From Streptococcus sanguinis (GTDB lineage Bacteria; Bacillota; Bacilli; Lactobacillales; Streptococcaceae): 64,000 bases of DNA. The stretch is from assembly GCA_013378335.1 (NCBI GenBank), contig CP040556.1:682001-746000 (forward strand), read 5' to 3'. The stretch's first letter is position 1, and every line of letters starts with the position of its first letter. Shown here in pieces: positions 18,078 to 29,886 of this stretch. Under the pieces are notes generated by a model. It saw only the letters and a list, made by a program, of their open reading frames with translations, did not search any database and was not told the origin of the DNA. Made by a program: the position numbers and the translations under genes.

Positions 18078-19137
18078 TGATAAATTGTAAAATATAGTGC
18101 AACAAAAAAACTCATAGCATTTCATTGGTGTAAACTGTAAGTAACCACACAAACAGAACCCGAGGAAAAAACTATGAGCTACTCCCATCTTACCATAACC
18201 GACCGAATAAAGATAGAAACCTACTTGAAATTAGCTTTGAAGCCTTGCCAAATCGCAAGTAAACTTGGCGTCCATAAGTCTACTATTTCCAGAGAGTTAA
18301 GACGATGCCAAAATGGTTATTCTGTAGCCTTAGCACAGGAGCAGTACGACTGCAAGGCCAAGCAAAAAGGTCGGAAGTCTCGTTTGACACCAAAGTTGAA
18401 AAAGGATATTGAGAACGGTTTAAAATCCTCCTGGTCGCCTGAACAGATTTGTGGCCGCTATCAGCTTGAACAAAAGCCAATGGTAGCTTTTAAAACCATC
18501 TATAACTGGCTCTATGCTGGTTTGATTGATCTGGATTTGAGCGTCCTTCGTCGTAAAGGAAAGACTCGACAACCCAAAGAAACACGTGGGACATTTAGGA
18601 TTGGCACGTCGATTGCCAAACGTCCTAAAGAGGTCAGGAATCGTAAAACTTTTGGTCACTGGGAGCTCGATACTGTGGTGTCTTCCAGAGGCCAAAGCAA
18701 GGGGTGTCTAGCTACTTTTCTGGAGCGAAAAACGCGCTTTTACTTAGCTTTCAAGATACCAGACAGAACTGCCAAAGCCATGTTTTCAGCCATCAAGCAA
18801 CTTTGTAAGCTATTTCCAAAAGAGGCTCTTAAAACCTTCACTTCAGACAGGGGAAAAGAGTTTGCCTGCTATCCTCTGGTAGAGAATTTGGGAATTTCCT
18901 TTTTCTTTGCGGACGCCTATTCATCCTGGCAGAGAGGAAGCAATGAGAACGCAAATGGCTTACTAAGAGAATATTTCCCCAAGAAAACAGATTTAGCCGC
19001 TATCTCTGATGAAGCTTTGCACAAGGCTTTATATGAGATCAATCACCGACCACGAAAATGTTTAGCTTACAGAACCGCTTGTGAAGCTCTAGAGGATGAG
19101 TTAGAGTAAGTGTTGCACTTATTCTTGCAATTTATCA
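18078..19137 (+). mobile_element. IS30-family insertion sequence (IS1239-like)
   Basis: Bounded by imperfect inverted repeats: TGATAAATTGTAAAATATAG at 18078-18097, running on to TGCAACA, and the complementary TGTTGCACTTATTCTTGCAA at 19111-19130, running on to TTTATCA at 19137. The element is about 1,060 bp and holds a single transposase gene. A two-base direct repeat (AA) may be the target duplication. It sits between lacR and the lac operator/promoter and appears complete. Confidence 0.9.
18174..19109 (+). CDS. IS30-family transposase
   Basis: A 311-residue DDE transposase. The N-terminal helix-turn-helix reads LTITDRIKIETYLKLALKPC and HKSTISRELRRC, typical of IS30. The catalytic core includes GHWELDTVV (first Asp), FTSDRGKEF (second Asp) and NENANGLLREYFPKKTD (Glu), the family signature. 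It is uninterrupted and likely functional. The start follows CCGAGGAAAAA. Confidence 0.95.
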   Translation: MSYSHLTITDRIKIETYLKLALKPCQIASKLGVHKSTISRELRRCQNGYSVALAQEQYDCKAKQKGRKSRLTPKLKKDIENGLKSSWSPEQICGRYQLEQKPMVAFKTIYNWLYAGLIDLDLSVLRRKGKTRQPKETRGTFRIGTSIAKRPKEVRNRKTFGHWELDTVVSSRGQSKGCLATFLERKTRFYLAFKIPDRTAKAMFSAIKQLCKLFPKEALKTFTSDRGKEFACYPLVENLGISFFFADAYSSWQRGSNENANGLLREYFPKKTDLAAISDEALHKALYEINHRPRKCLAYRTACEALEDELE

Positions 19138-19158
19138 AATGAATAAAAAAATTATCAG

Positions 19159-19181
19159 AAAGCTCTTTTGGAGCTTTTTTT
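19159..19181 (+). terminator. Terminator displaced from lacR by the IS30 element
   Basis: AAGCTC (19160-19165) pairs with GAGCTT (19171-19176), followed by a run of T. It lies downstream of the IS30 element and just before the lac operator. Before the insertion it would have lain about 20 bases after the lacR stop. Confidence 0.82.
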
Positions 19182-19227
19182 GTTTATTTTAATCATCCTC
19201 AAAAATATTTTGATTAAAACAAACAAA
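19179..19227. promoter_or_regulatory. LacR operator candidate: 17-bp inverted repeat
   Basis: TTTGTTTATTTTAATCA (19179-19195) is repeated inverted as TGATTAAAACAAACAAA (19211-19227) with a single mismatch and a 15-base spacer. It ends 6 bases before the -35 box of the lac promoter. The shared TTTGTTT half-site also occurs before lacR. Confidence 0.75.
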
Positions 19228-19233
19228 AATGTG

Positions 19234-19262
19234 TTGACAAATGACTTTTAAAGGAGTATAGT
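19234..19262 (+). promoter_or_regulatory. lacA promoter
   Basis: TTGACA (19234-19239), a 17-base spacer and TATAGT (19257-19262) make a near-consensus sigma-A promoter for lacABCD. Confidence 0.85.
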
Positions 19263-19335
19263 ATGATTATAGGAAACAGACAGTGTTTTTTATAAACAAT
19301 ATTCTGTGCAAGAAATCAAACAAAGGAGAATGCTC

Positions 19336-19760
19336 ATGGCAATTATTATTGGAGCAGATGCTGCTGGAAGCAAGCTGAAAGATGTGGTCAAGGATTTTCT
19401 CATCGGAGAAAACTTTGAAGTGGTGGATGTGACGAAAGAAGGTCAGGATTTTGTTGATGTGACCCTTGCAGTTGCAGCTGAGGTGAATAAGCAAGAGGAA
19501 AATCTTGGATTGTCATCGATGCTTATGGGGCTGGTCCATTCATGGTAGCGACCAAAATCAAAGGCATGGTTGCGGCAGAAGTCTCAGATGAACGCTCTGC
19601 CTATATGACTCGTGGCCACAACAACTCTCGTATGATTACGATGGGAGCTGAAATTGTTGGTGAAGGCTTGGCTAAGAACATTGCCAAAGGCTTTGTCAAC
19701 GGGAAATACGACGGCGGCCGCCACCAAATCCGGGTCGACATGCTCAACAAGATGTGCTAA
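19336..19760 (+). CDS. lacA: Galactose-6-phosphate isomerase subunit LacA, frame broken once
   Basis: With LacB it converts galactose-6-phosphate to tagatose-6-phosphate. The start [16 protein letters not shown] at ATG 19336 follows AAGGAG (19323-19328). After EENLG the frame shifts: GGATTG at 19507-19512 needs one more A (GGA ATT GTC) to continue as [20 protein letters not shown] and end at TAA 19758-19760. The restored protein has 141 residues, the usual LacA length. Both halves are well preserved, so an error or a very recent mutation is likely. Confidence 0.9.
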
Positions 19761-19776
19761 GAAAAGGAGAAATCAA

Positions 19777-20292
19777 ATGAAAATTGCAATTGGATGTGAC
19801 CATATCGTTACTAATGAAAAAATGGCAGTCTCAGATTTTCTAAAATCAAAAGGCTATGAAGTTCTTGATTTTGGTACTTATGACCATACACGGACACACT
19901 ATCCAATCTTTGGTAAAAAAGTAGGGGAGGCAGTCGTTAGTGGACAAGCTGATCTTGGTGTTTGTATCTGTGGTACAGGTGTCGGTATTAACAACGCTGT
20001 AAATAAAGTTCCTGGTATTCGTTCAGCTTTAGTGCGCGATATGACCTCGGCTCTCTATGCTAAGGAAGAGCTCAACGCAAATGTTATTGGTTTTGGCGGA
20101 AAAATCACTGGTGAGCTCCTCATGTGTGACATCATCGAAGCTTTCATTCATGCGGAATATAAACCAACCGAAGAAAACAAGAAGTTGATTGCTAAGATTG
20201 AGCATGTAGAAAGCCACAATGCTCATCAGGCAGATGATAATTTCTTTACAGAATTTCTTGAAAAATGGGATCGTGGAGAGTACCACGATTAG
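19777..20292 (+). CDS. lacB: Galactose-6-phosphate isomerase subunit LacB
   Basis: A 171-residue RpiB/LacAB-type subunit starting [11 protein letters not shown], with the [18 protein letters not shown] motif that contains the catalytic Cys. I chose ATG 19777 because GAAAAGGAGA (19761-19770) precedes it and it gives the standard LacB length. The upstream in-frame extension overlaps lacA and is not coding. It is the second gene of lacABCD. Confidence 0.96.
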   Translation: MKIAIGCDHIVTNEKMAVSDFLKSKGYEVLDFGTYDHTRTHYPIFGKKVGEAVVSGQADLGVCICGTGVGINNAVNKVPGIRSALVRDMTSALYAKEELNANVIGFGGKITGELLMCDIIEAFIHAEYKPTEENKKLIAKIEHVESHNAHQADDNFFTEFLEKWDRGEYHD

Positions 20293-20304
20293 TGAGGTAG
20301 CTAG

Positions 20305-21234
20305 ATGATTCTTACAGTGACCATGAATCCTTCTATCGATATTTCCTATCCTTTAGAAGAATTGAAAATAGATACTGTTAATCGTGTTGCAGAAGTCAGT
20401 AAGACAGCAGGCGGCAAGGGGCTCAACGTCACCAGGGTCTTGGCGGAAATTGGAGACAATGTCGCTGCGACGGGACTGATTGGTGGGACTAATGGGGAAT
20501 TTCTCTTGCAGAATCTTCATCAAGCTGTGCAGCCATTATTTTATAATATTTCGGGAGATACGAGAAATTGCATTGCTGTCTTGCACGAAGGCAAGCAAAC
20601 AGAAATCCTGGAAGCCGGTCCGACTATTACAGCTGATGAGGCGAGGGATTTCCAAGAACACTTCCGGTCTTTGATGGCTGAGGCAGATGTTGTCAGTATC
20701 TCGGGCAGTTTGCCAGCGGGCTTGCCGACAGAATACTATATCCAGCTGATTGAAATTGCTAATCAAGCTGGCAATAAGGTGGTGCTGGATTGCTCTGGAG
20801 CATCTCTGGAAGCTGTACTTAAATCAGATGTGAAGCCAACTGCTATCAAGCCTAATAACGAAGAACTTTCTCAGTTATTGGGTCGCGAAATTTCAAAAGA
20901 TTTGGATGAGTTAAAAGCTGTCCTTTCAGAACCGCTCTTTGAGGGAATCGAGTGGATCATCGTATCACTCGGTGCAGATGGAGCTTTTGCCAAACATTGG
21001 AATACATTCTATAAAGTAGATATTCCTAAAATCCAAGTGGTCAATCCAGTTGGCTCTGGCGACTCAACTGTTGCGGGGATTTCTTCAGCTTTGAGTCATC
21101 AAGCAGACGATGTCTCCCTACTCAAAAAGGCAAATGTTCTCGGCATGCTCAATGCCCAGGAAAAAATGACCGGTCATGTCAATGTTGAAAACTACGACGG
21201 CCTATACGATCAAATCACAGTAAAAGAGGTATAA
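20305..21234 (+). CDS. lacC: Tagatose-6-phosphate kinase
   Basis: Phosphorylates tagatose-6-phosphate to tagatose-1,6-bisphosphate. The 309-residue PfkB-family kinase has the N-terminal [12 protein letters not shown], the [15 protein letters not shown] signature near residue 37, and the C-terminal anion-hole/catalytic [13 protein letters not shown] motif with catalytic Asp near residue 253. It lies 12 bases after lacB and 3 bases before lacD. Confidence 0.96.
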   Translation: MILTVTMNPSIDISYPLEELKIDTVNRVAEVSKTAGGKGLNVTRVLAEIGDNVAATGLIGGTNGEFLLQNLHQAVQPLFYNISGDTRNCIAVLHEGKQTEILEAGPTITADEARDFQEHFRSLMAEADVVSISGSLPAGLPTEYYIQLIEIANQAGNKVVLDCSGASLEAVLKSDVKPTAIKPNNEELSQLLGREISKDLDELKAVLSEPLFEGIEWIIVSLGADGAFAKHWNTFYKVDIPKIQVVNPVGSGDSTVAGISSALSHQADDVSLLKKANVLGMLNAQEKMTGHVNVENYDGLYDQITVKEV

Positions 21235-21237
21235 AGA

Positions 21238-22218
21238 ATGGTATTAACAGAACAAAAACGCAAGTACATGGAAAAACTTTCTGATGAGAATGGCATCATT
21301 TCTGCCTTGGCATTTGACCAACGCGGTGCTTTGAAACGTCTCATGGCTCAACACCAGAAAGCAGAACCAACAGTAGCTCAAATGGAAGAACTGAAAGTTT
21401 TGGTTGCAGAAGAGCTGACTCCTTATGCTTCATCTATGCTGCTGGATCCTGAGTATGGACTGCCTGCTACTAAGGCTTTGGACAAGAATGCTGGCTTGCT
21501 ATTGGCCTATGAAAAGACAGGCTATGATACTTCTAGTACCAAGCGCCTACCAGACTGTCTGGATGTTTGGTCAGCAAAACGCATCAAAGAACAAGGTGCG
21601 GATGCGGTGAAATTCCTCCTTTACTATGATGTAGACAGCTCTGAAGAACTCAACCAGCAAAAGCAGGCTTATATCGAGCGTGTGGGTTCTGAGTGTGTGG
21701 CTGAAGACATTCCTTTCTTCCTTGAAATCTTGGCTTACGATGAAAAGATTGCGGATTCTTCCAGCGCTGAATATGCTAAAGTGAAACCTCACAAGGTTAT
21801 CGGTGCCATGAAGGTCTTCTCAGATCCACGTTTCAATATTGATGTCTTAAAAGTGGAAGTTCCAGTCAATGTTAAATACGTTGAAGGCTTTGGCGATGAT
21901 GAAGTGGTGCATACTAAAGAACAAGCAGCTGCCTTCTTCAAGGAACAAGATGAGGCAACTAACCTGCCATACATCTACTTGAGTGCGGGTGTATCAGCGA
22001 AACTTTTCCAAGAAACACTTGTGTTTGCTCATGAGTCAGGTGCTAACTTCAACGGCGTTCTTTGCGGACGTGCGACTTGGGCTGGCAGTGTCAAAGATTA
22101 CATTGAGCAAGGTGAAGAAGCAGCTCGCAAGTGGCTTCGTACAACTGGATTTGAAAATATTGATGAGCTCAACAAGGTTCTTCAAAAAACAGCTACCTCT
22201 TGGAAAGAAAGAGCCTAA
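21238..22218 (+). CDS. lacD: Tagatose-1,6-bisphosphate aldolase
   Basis: Splits tagatose-1,6-bisphosphate to dihydroxyacetone phosphate and glyceraldehyde-3-phosphate. The 326-residue protein is a class I (Schiff-base) LacD aldolase, with [16 protein letters not shown] at the N-terminus and [16 protein letters not shown] containing the lysine region near residue 205. It closes the lacABCD part of the operon. Confidence 0.96.
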   Translation: MVLTEQKRKYMEKLSDENGIISALAFDQRGALKRLMAQHQKAEPTVAQMEELKVLVAEELTPYASSMLLDPEYGLPATKALDKNAGLLLAYEKTGYDTSSTKRLPDCLDVWSAKRIKEQGADAVKFLLYYDVDSSEELNQQKQAYIERVGSECVAEDIPFFLEILAYDEKIADSSSAEYAKVKPHKVIGAMKVFSDPRFNIDVLKVEVPVNVKYVEGFGDDEVVHTKEQAAAFFKEQDEATNLPYIYLSAGVSAKLFQETLVFAHESGANFNGVLCGRATWAGSVKDYIEQGEEAARKWLRTTGFENIDELNKVLQKTATSWKERA

Positions 22219-22248
22219 AATTTGTTTAAAAAATAAATAAAGTAAGGG

Positions 22249-22277
22249 TTTACATTCTGATGCTGATATGCTATAAT
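22249..22277 (+). promoter_or_regulatory. Promoter for lacT-lacFEG
   Basis: TTTACA (22249-22254), a 17-base spacer and TATAAT (22272-22277) form a strong promoter between lacD and lacT, so lacT and the transport genes can be transcribed separately from lacABCD. Confidence 0.8.
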
Positions 22278-22295
22278 GAAATCAGAAATTGAATA

Positions 22296-22378
22296 GGGTG
22301 AGCGTTACTAAGTTGGATTAGGCGTGACCGCAAATAAATTGAGGGAAGATATAGCCTCGGTTTGTTTGTGGTCTTTTT
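22296..22378 (+). promoter_or_regulatory. RAT antiterminator and terminator before lacT
   Basis: A sequence from 22296 to 22329 (GGTGAGCGTTACTAAGTTGG then ATTAGGCGTGACC) resembles the ribonucleic antiterminator bound by BglG/LicT-type proteins. Its end overlaps the 5' arm of a terminator: GACCGCAAATAAA (22326-22338) pairs with TTTGTTTGTGGTC (22361-22373), with an inner GAGG/CCTC stem and a TTTTT tail. The overlap means that LacT bound to the RAT would block the terminator. This is the known control logic of lacT operons; binding is inferred. Confidence 0.82.
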
Positions 22379-22415
22379 GTTTTGCCAGAACCCTAGAAAA
22401 TGAAGAGGAGGAGAT

Positions 22416-23249
22416 ATGTATCGAATCATACATCCTATGAACAACAATGTTGCTCTAGCCAAACATGAAAATGGTGAAGAGGTTGTTCTGATTGGCAGTG
22501 GCATAGCTTTTAATAAAAAGAAGGGTGACATCGTTCTGGAAAGTAAGATTGAGAAAATCTTTCGCCTACGAACGGAGGAGTCTAAAGAAAACTTTGTGGC
22601 CTTGCTCAAAGATGTTCCGCTGGACTTTATCACAGTGACTTATGATGTAATTGACACCCTTTCTAAGAAGTATGATTATCCTGTCCAGGAGTATATCTAT
22701 GTCACTCTGACGGATCACATCTACTGTTCTTATCAGGCTGTGCAGCAGGGGCGGTACAAGGAGAGCGATCTGCCGGATGCTTCGGACAAATACCCTGTCC
22801 CTTATCAGATTGCTCAGGAAGCGGTAGTTATATACCGCGAGCGGTTGTTGGATAATTTCCCTGGCGACGAGGTTAATCGGATTGCCTATCACTTTATCAA
22901 TGCCGAAGGGGAGACCAATCCTGAGGGGCAAAGCCACTTGGGCAGGCGAAAAGATATTCTGGCTGCTGTTGAGACAGAGCTGAAGAAAAATGGCATTAAA
23001 AGAAGTGCAGAAAACAGCAACTTTTATGACCGTTTTATGATTCACCTGAACTACTTTTTAGACTATCTGAACCGAAGCCGTGATGACAATGTTTCCTTAC
23101 TGGAAATGGAGAGTCAGATCCAGATGACCTACCCTCAAGCCTATCAGGTCGGAAGCGATATTTACCAAATCATTGCCCAGAAGACGGGAATTGATCTCTA
23201 CCGCAGCGAACGGGTCTACCTGGTGCTGCATATTCAACGTCTTTTATAA
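22416..23249 (+). CDS. lacT: Transcription antiterminator LacT (BglG family)
   Basis: A 277-residue RNA-binding antiterminator. The N-terminal CAT domain (residues 1-55) begins MYRIIHPMNNNVALAKHENG. Two PTS regulation domains follow, with conserved His residues in TLTDHIYCS and RIAYHFINAEG (PRD1) and in FMIHLNYF and LVLHIQ (PRD2). It should bind the RAT just upstream and respond to lactose-PTS phosphorylation. It begins the lacT-lacF-lacE-lacG unit. Confidence 0.95.
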   Translation: MYRIIHPMNNNVALAKHENGEEVVLIGSGIAFNKKKGDIVLESKIEKIFRLRTEESKENFVALLKDVPLDFITVTYDVIDTLSKKYDYPVQEYIYVTLTDHIYCSYQAVQQGRYKESDLPDASDKYPVPYQIAQEAVVIYRERLLDNFPGDEVNRIAYHFINAEGETNPEGQSHLGRRKDILAAVETELKKNGIKRSAENSNFYDRFMIHLNYFLDYLNRSRDDNVSLLEMESQIQMTYPQAYQVGSDIYQIIAQKTGIDLYRSERVYLVLHIQRLL

Positions 23250-23297
23250 TAGAAAATAATAATAATATTTTACATAAGAATACAAGGAGGATCTCTC

Positions 23298-23609
23298 ATG
23301 AATAGAGAAGAAGTAACATTGCTTGGTTTTGAAATTGTGGCCTACGCTGGTGACGCTCGCTCCAAGCTCCTAGAAGCTTTGAAAGCTGCAGAGACTGGGG
23401 ATTTTGAAGTAGCTGATAAGCTTGTGGAAGATGCAAACAAGATTTTGGCTGAAGCACACAATAAGCAGACGGATATGTTAGCTAAGGAAGCTTCTGGTGA
23501 AAATATCGAGCTTGGTATCATCATGATACATGGACAAGACCATTTGATGACAACAGTTCTTCTGAAGGATTTAATTCATCATTTGATCAATATTTATAAG
23601 AATAAATAA
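23298..23609 (+). CDS. lacF: Lactose-specific PTS enzyme IIA
   Basis: A 103-residue helical trimer-forming EIIA of the lactose/cellobiose family. The phospho-accepting His lies in [11 protein letters not shown] (about residue 78), and the short N-terminal motif [15 protein letters not shown] is typical of LacF. It passes phosphate from HPr to LacE. The RBS AAGGAGG is well spaced. Confidence 0.95.
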   Translation: MNREEVTLLGFEIVAYAGDARSKLLEALKAAETGDFEVADKLVEDANKILAEAHNKQTDMLAKEASGENIELGIIMIHGQDHLMTTVLLKDLIHHLINIYKNK

Positions 23610-23627
23610 AATTATAGGAGAACAACA

Positions 23628-25343
23628 ATGAATGAATTGGTAAAACAAATTGAAAAAATGAAACCATTCTTTGAAAAAGTTTCACGGAATAAATATCTCC
23701 GCGCTATTAAAGATGGTTTTATTGCAGGAATGCCTATCATTATTTTTGCCAGTATCTTTATGCTGATTGCTTATGTTCCTAATATTTGGGGATTCTATTG
23801 GCCAAAAGATATAGAGGCAATGATTGTCAAACCTTATAATTATTCAATGGGGATTATTGGGTTGATTGTTGCAGGTACTACTGCAAAGAATTTAGCGGAT
23901 AATTTCAATCGTGATTTGCCAGCAACCCGTCAAATCAATAATATAGCTAGTCTCATTACAGCGATTATCGGATTTTTGCTCTTGTCAGCGGACCCAATTG
24001 ATGGTGGCTTTTCAAGTAGTCACATGGGAACATCTGGACTCTTATCAGCCTTTGTCGCTGCAATTATAACAGTTCATGTGTATCATTTCTTTATAAAAAA
24101 TGATATCAAAATTCGTATGCCAGAAGAAGTTCCGCCAAATATCTCGCAAGCCTTTACAGATTTATTCCCTTTGGGAGTATCCGTCTTTGTCACTTACGGA
24201 GTTGATTTATTAATTCGTCACTTCTTCCATATGAACTTTGCACAAGGAATCATCACCTTATTCCAACCATTGTTTACGGCAGCAGATGGCTATCTTGGAA
24301 TTGCTATTATCTATGGTGCTATGGCAATGTTCTGGTTCATTGGTATCCATGGTCCATCAATTGTTGAGCCAGCTATTTCAGCCATTGCATTACTTAATAT
24401 TGATAATAATGTGGCTCTTCTCAAAGCAGGAGAACACGCAACGCATATTATCACACCTGGCTTGCAATACTTTGTAGCCACTATGGGTGGTACTGGTGCA
24501 ACCTTAGTCGTACCATTTATGTTCTGGTTTATGGCTAAATCAAAGCAAAATAAAGCAATTGGTCGAGCGGCGGCAGTTCCAACATTCTTTGGTGTGAATG
24601 AACCAATCTTATTCGGTGCTCCTCTGGTGCTGAATCCTGTCTTCTTCGTTCCATTTATCCTGACCCCTATTTTGAATGTGTGGATTTTCAAATTCTTTGT
24701 TGAAGTGCTTGGAATGAATAGTTTTTCTTACGTTCTTCCTTGGACGACACCAGGACCAATTGGTTTGATTCTTGGTACAGGTTTGCTACCTCTTGCCTTT
24801 GTACTCGCAATTGTCTTGATTGTAGTTGACGTTTTGGTTTACTATCCATTCTTCAAGGTTTATGATAATCAAATTCTTGAAAATGAAGCAAAGGTTGATG
24901 CTGAATTGGAAGGTAAAAAAGTCGAAGAAGTAAAAACTTCTGAGGCGATTGTAGAGTCTAAAGCAGAAGCTGAAAGCGATGAAGTTGTAGGTTCTTTTGA
25001 TTCAAAAATCAGTAAAAATAAAGATTTCAGTAAAAAAGTTCTCGTCCTTTGTGCAGGTGGTGGTACTTCAGGACTTTTATCGAATGCTTTAAATAAGGCC
25101 GCTAAAAAATATAATATAGATATTAATTCTGCAGCAGGAGCTTACGGTGCTCATCAGGATATTCTAAAAGATTACGATCTTGTCGTTTTAGCTCCGCAAG
25201 TTGCTTCCAATTATGAAGATATCAAAAAGGATACCGACCGTTTAGGTATTAAGTTGACGAAAACAGAAGGTATGGAATATATCAATTTAACACGTGATCC
25301 TAAAGGTTCTTTAGAGTATGTTATGAGCCAATTTGAAGAATAA
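23628..25343 (+). CDS. lacE: Lactose-specific PTS enzyme IICB
   Basis: Imports and phosphorylates lactose to lactose-6-phosphate. The 571-residue protein has an EIIC membrane domain (about 1-420, with [14 protein letters not shown] and [13 protein letters not shown] motifs), an acidic linker, and a cytosolic EIIB domain (about 468-571) with the phospho-Cys in [15 protein letters not shown]. Domain order C-B and length match streptococcal LacE. Confidence 0.97.
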   Translation: MNELVKQIEKMKPFFEKVSRNKYLRAIKDGFIAGMPIIIFASIFMLIAYVPNIWGFYWPKDIEAMIVKPYNYSMGIIGLIVAGTTAKNLADNFNRDLPATRQINNIASLITAIIGFLLLSADPIDGGFSSSHMGTSGLLSAFVAAIITVHVYHFFIKNDIKIRMPEEVPPNISQAFTDLFPLGVSVFVTYGVDLLIRHFFHMNFAQGIITLFQPLFTAADGYLGIAIIYGAMAMFWFIGIHGPSIVEPAISAIALLNIDNNVALLKAGEHATHIITPGLQYFVATMGGTGATLVVPFMFWFMAKSKQNKAIGRAAAVPTFFGVNEPILFGAPLVLNPVFFVPFILTPILNVWIFKFFVEVLGMNSFSYVLPWTTPGPIGLILGTGLLPLAFVLAIVLIVVDVLVYYPFFKVYDNQILENEAKVDAELEGKKVEEVKTSEAIVESKAEAESDEVVGSFDSKISKNKDFSKKVLVLCAGGGTSGLLSNALNKAAKKYNIDINSAAGAYGAHQDILKDYDLVVLAPQVASNYEDIKKDTDRLGIKLTKTEGMEYINLTRDPKGSLEYVMSQFEE

Positions 25344-25420
25344 TGTAATAGGGAAATGATGGAGTGGTCATTCGCAAGGAAGATTCCCTCGTCTTTCCCT
25401 TTATTTGCTAAATAGAATGA

Positions 25421-26842
<1,422 letters not shown>

Positions 26843-26866
26843 TAAATGTTTAACGAGGTAGAAAAG

Positions 26867-28268
<1,402 letters not shown>

Positions 28269-28274
28269 AAAAGT

Positions 28275-28323
28275 AAAACTCCCATCCTTAGCTAAATGAA
28301 ATCGGCTAAGACGGGAGTTTTTT
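28275..28323. terminator. Bidirectional terminator at the end of the lac region
   Basis: AAAACTCCC pairs with GGGAGTTTT, with an inner CTTAGC/GCTAAG stem. It ends the lac unit and overlaps the stop of the convergent yozG-like gene. Confidence 0.9.
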
Positions 28324-28531
28324 ATTCTTCATCATCTGTAAATTCTAGGATGTCTCCAGGCTGGCAATCAAGGGCCTGACAGATAGCATTGAGAGTGCTA
28401 AAGCGTATAGCCTTGGCCTTGCCCGTTTTGAGAATGGAAAGATTAGCGTTGGTGATACCGATGATATCGGCTAGTTCTCCCAGTTTCATCTTTTTCTTGG
28501 CCAGCTGGACATCAAGATTAACGATAATCAT
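28322..28531 (-). CDS. Small Cro/C1-type regulator (YozG-like)
   Basis: A 69-residue helix-turn-helix protein (KLGELADIIGITNANLSILK, then GKAKAIRFSTLNAICQALDC). Proteins of this size and type are typically paired with DUF2975 membrane proteins, as here: the two genes are 12 bases apart on the same strand. Its likely target is its own operon, inferred only. Confidence 0.86.
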   Translation of the reverse strand: MIIVNLDVQLAKKKMKLGELADIIGITNANLSILKTGKAKAIRFSTLNAICQALDCQPGDILEFTDDEE

Positions 28532-28543
28532 GATAGCAGCCCC

Positions 28544-29071
28544 CTAGATGGTAAATTCATTTTCTTCAGCTATATCAATCCCCTTTTCCAGAATTTTCAT
28601 CATCAGCCAAATAATCAGAGCACCTAAGAGAGGTGTAAAGCTCATACTGGCGTTAAAAGAGAAGGGGAGAGCGATGGGATTGCCTGATGCAGCAACCTTA
28701 ACGGAAAGAAAGGTCAGAGCCAGAAAGACTTTCCATGCCTTATCAGCTAGTTGCGTGTTTGATGAATCAAAAATCTTTCCACCAATCAAATTTTTGATGA
28801 AATTACGAGCAAGATAGATGAGATAAATAGTCAAAGAGGCTGTGAGAAGATTTATAACAAAGGCTAGAATACTCCACCAATTTGAAAAATCAACTGAGGG
28901 CATAAATTGAACATTGAGCTTTATTCCCAACCTGTCGGAAAGACCGGTGTAAGAAATCACACTTAGGATAGTAAGAAACACCAAAATAGCAGCATAACCC
29001 ACTATGATAAGGTTTAATAGAGTAACAATATCTTTGAGCAAAGAGTTATTTTTTAATTCAATCTTTTTCAT
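28544..29071 (-). CDS. DUF2975 membrane protein
   Basis: A 175-residue protein with four hydrophobic segments (about 15-40, 60-85, 115-135, 145-165). It belongs to the DUF2975 family that accompanies YozG-type regulators. The function is unknown. An AGAGGTAAGC site precedes the start. Confidence 0.82.
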   Translation of the reverse strand: MKKIELKNNSLLKDIVTLLNLIIVGYAAILVFLTILSVISYTGLSDRLGIKLNVQFMPSVDFSNWWSILAFVINLLTASLTIYLIYLARNFIKNLIGGKIFDSSNTQLADKAWKVFLALTFLSVKVAASGNPIALPFSFNASMSFTPLLGALIIWLMMKILEKGIDIAEENEFTI

Positions 29072-29278
29072 GATGCTTACCTCTATCGAAAATCAGCCGG
29101 CAGTAGATTTCCTTTTCCTTTTATTCTTATTATAATCTATTTTTTATTGTATTTCAAGAAAAATATATCGAAAAACAATAATTTTTTGAGACCAAAAGGA
29201 TATTCTATAGAGTCTTTGGTATAGATGAAAATTTTGATACAATATATACTGAATATCAAAGCAACGAAGGAAATAGTA

Positions 29279-29785
29279 ATGAATCCTATGATTATGATTG
29301 TGGTGCTTGGGCTACTCTGGCTAGTCATTGTTTTTCCACTCTATCTTCACTATCGAAAAGAAATTTCTATTAGAAGTAAATCTACATCTTTAATATCAGG
29401 CAAAGTAGTAGGGTATAACAGTTCCATCTATAGTCGCCACGGAGAGCCACCTCAGGTAGCCTTGCCCCTTGTAGAATATACTGTCCGCGGAAAATCCTAT
29501 CGAAAAAGACTTGAGCATAAACAGTTTATCCCTGCATCTTCAGGAAAAATCCAAAAAGATGTTTTTTCAAGTGACTATGTTTATGGGTCGGATAGGAGTC
29601 TAGACTTGAGAAAGATATTTCCGATTGGATCAAATATGACGGTTTACTATAATCCTAAGAATCCTGAAGAAGCGTATGTTGAGCGCTGCATCAGCAATGA
29701 AAAGTATTTTAAATATTTGTTTATCGGATTTTCTATTTTCTCCCTTGTTTTGATTTGTATCAATCTTTTCCATCTATTCTTGTAG
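29279..29785 (+). CDS. DUF3592-type membrane protein
   Basis: A 168-residue protein with an N-terminal and a C-terminal transmembrane helix flanking a beta-rich domain. The pattern LPLVEYTVRGKSYRKR and NMTVYYNPKNPEEAYVE is typical of DUF3592. I chose ATG 29279, preceded by GAAGGAAA; an upstream in-frame ATG at 29225 is unlikely because a promoter-like TTGATA...TATACT stretch lies between. The role is unknown. The IS1182 copy lies just downstream, in its terminator. Confidence 0.78.
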   Translation: MNPMIMIVVLGLLWLVIVFPLYLHYRKEISIRSKSTSLISGKVVGYNSSIYSRHGEPPQVALPLVEYTVRGKSYRKRLEHKQFIPASSGKIQKDVFSSDYVYGSDRSLDLRKIFPIGSNMTVYYNPKNPEEAYVERCISNEKYFKYLFIGFSIFSLVLICINLFHLFL

Positions 29786-29862
29786 TTTAAACAGTTTATT
29801 TTTGGATATTGAGTGATAGAAATTTTATCTTTTTCAAAATTTGTTGAATCCAAATAGACTAA

Positions 29863-29886
29863 AAAAGAGGATTGAACTCCTCTTTT
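29863..29886. repeat. Left 24-bp target duplication (terminator hairpin)
   Basis: A perfect 24-base direct copy of 31437-31460. The sequence is itself a hairpin (AAAAGAGG pairing with CCTCTTTT around ATTGAACT) and ends directly at the IS1182 left repeat. It can terminate the DUF3592 gene. Confidence 0.92.

Noticed and set aside
19654..19776. N-terminal extension of LacB
   Set aside because: It overlaps the end of lacA in another frame, and ATG 19777 has the RBS and gives the standard length.
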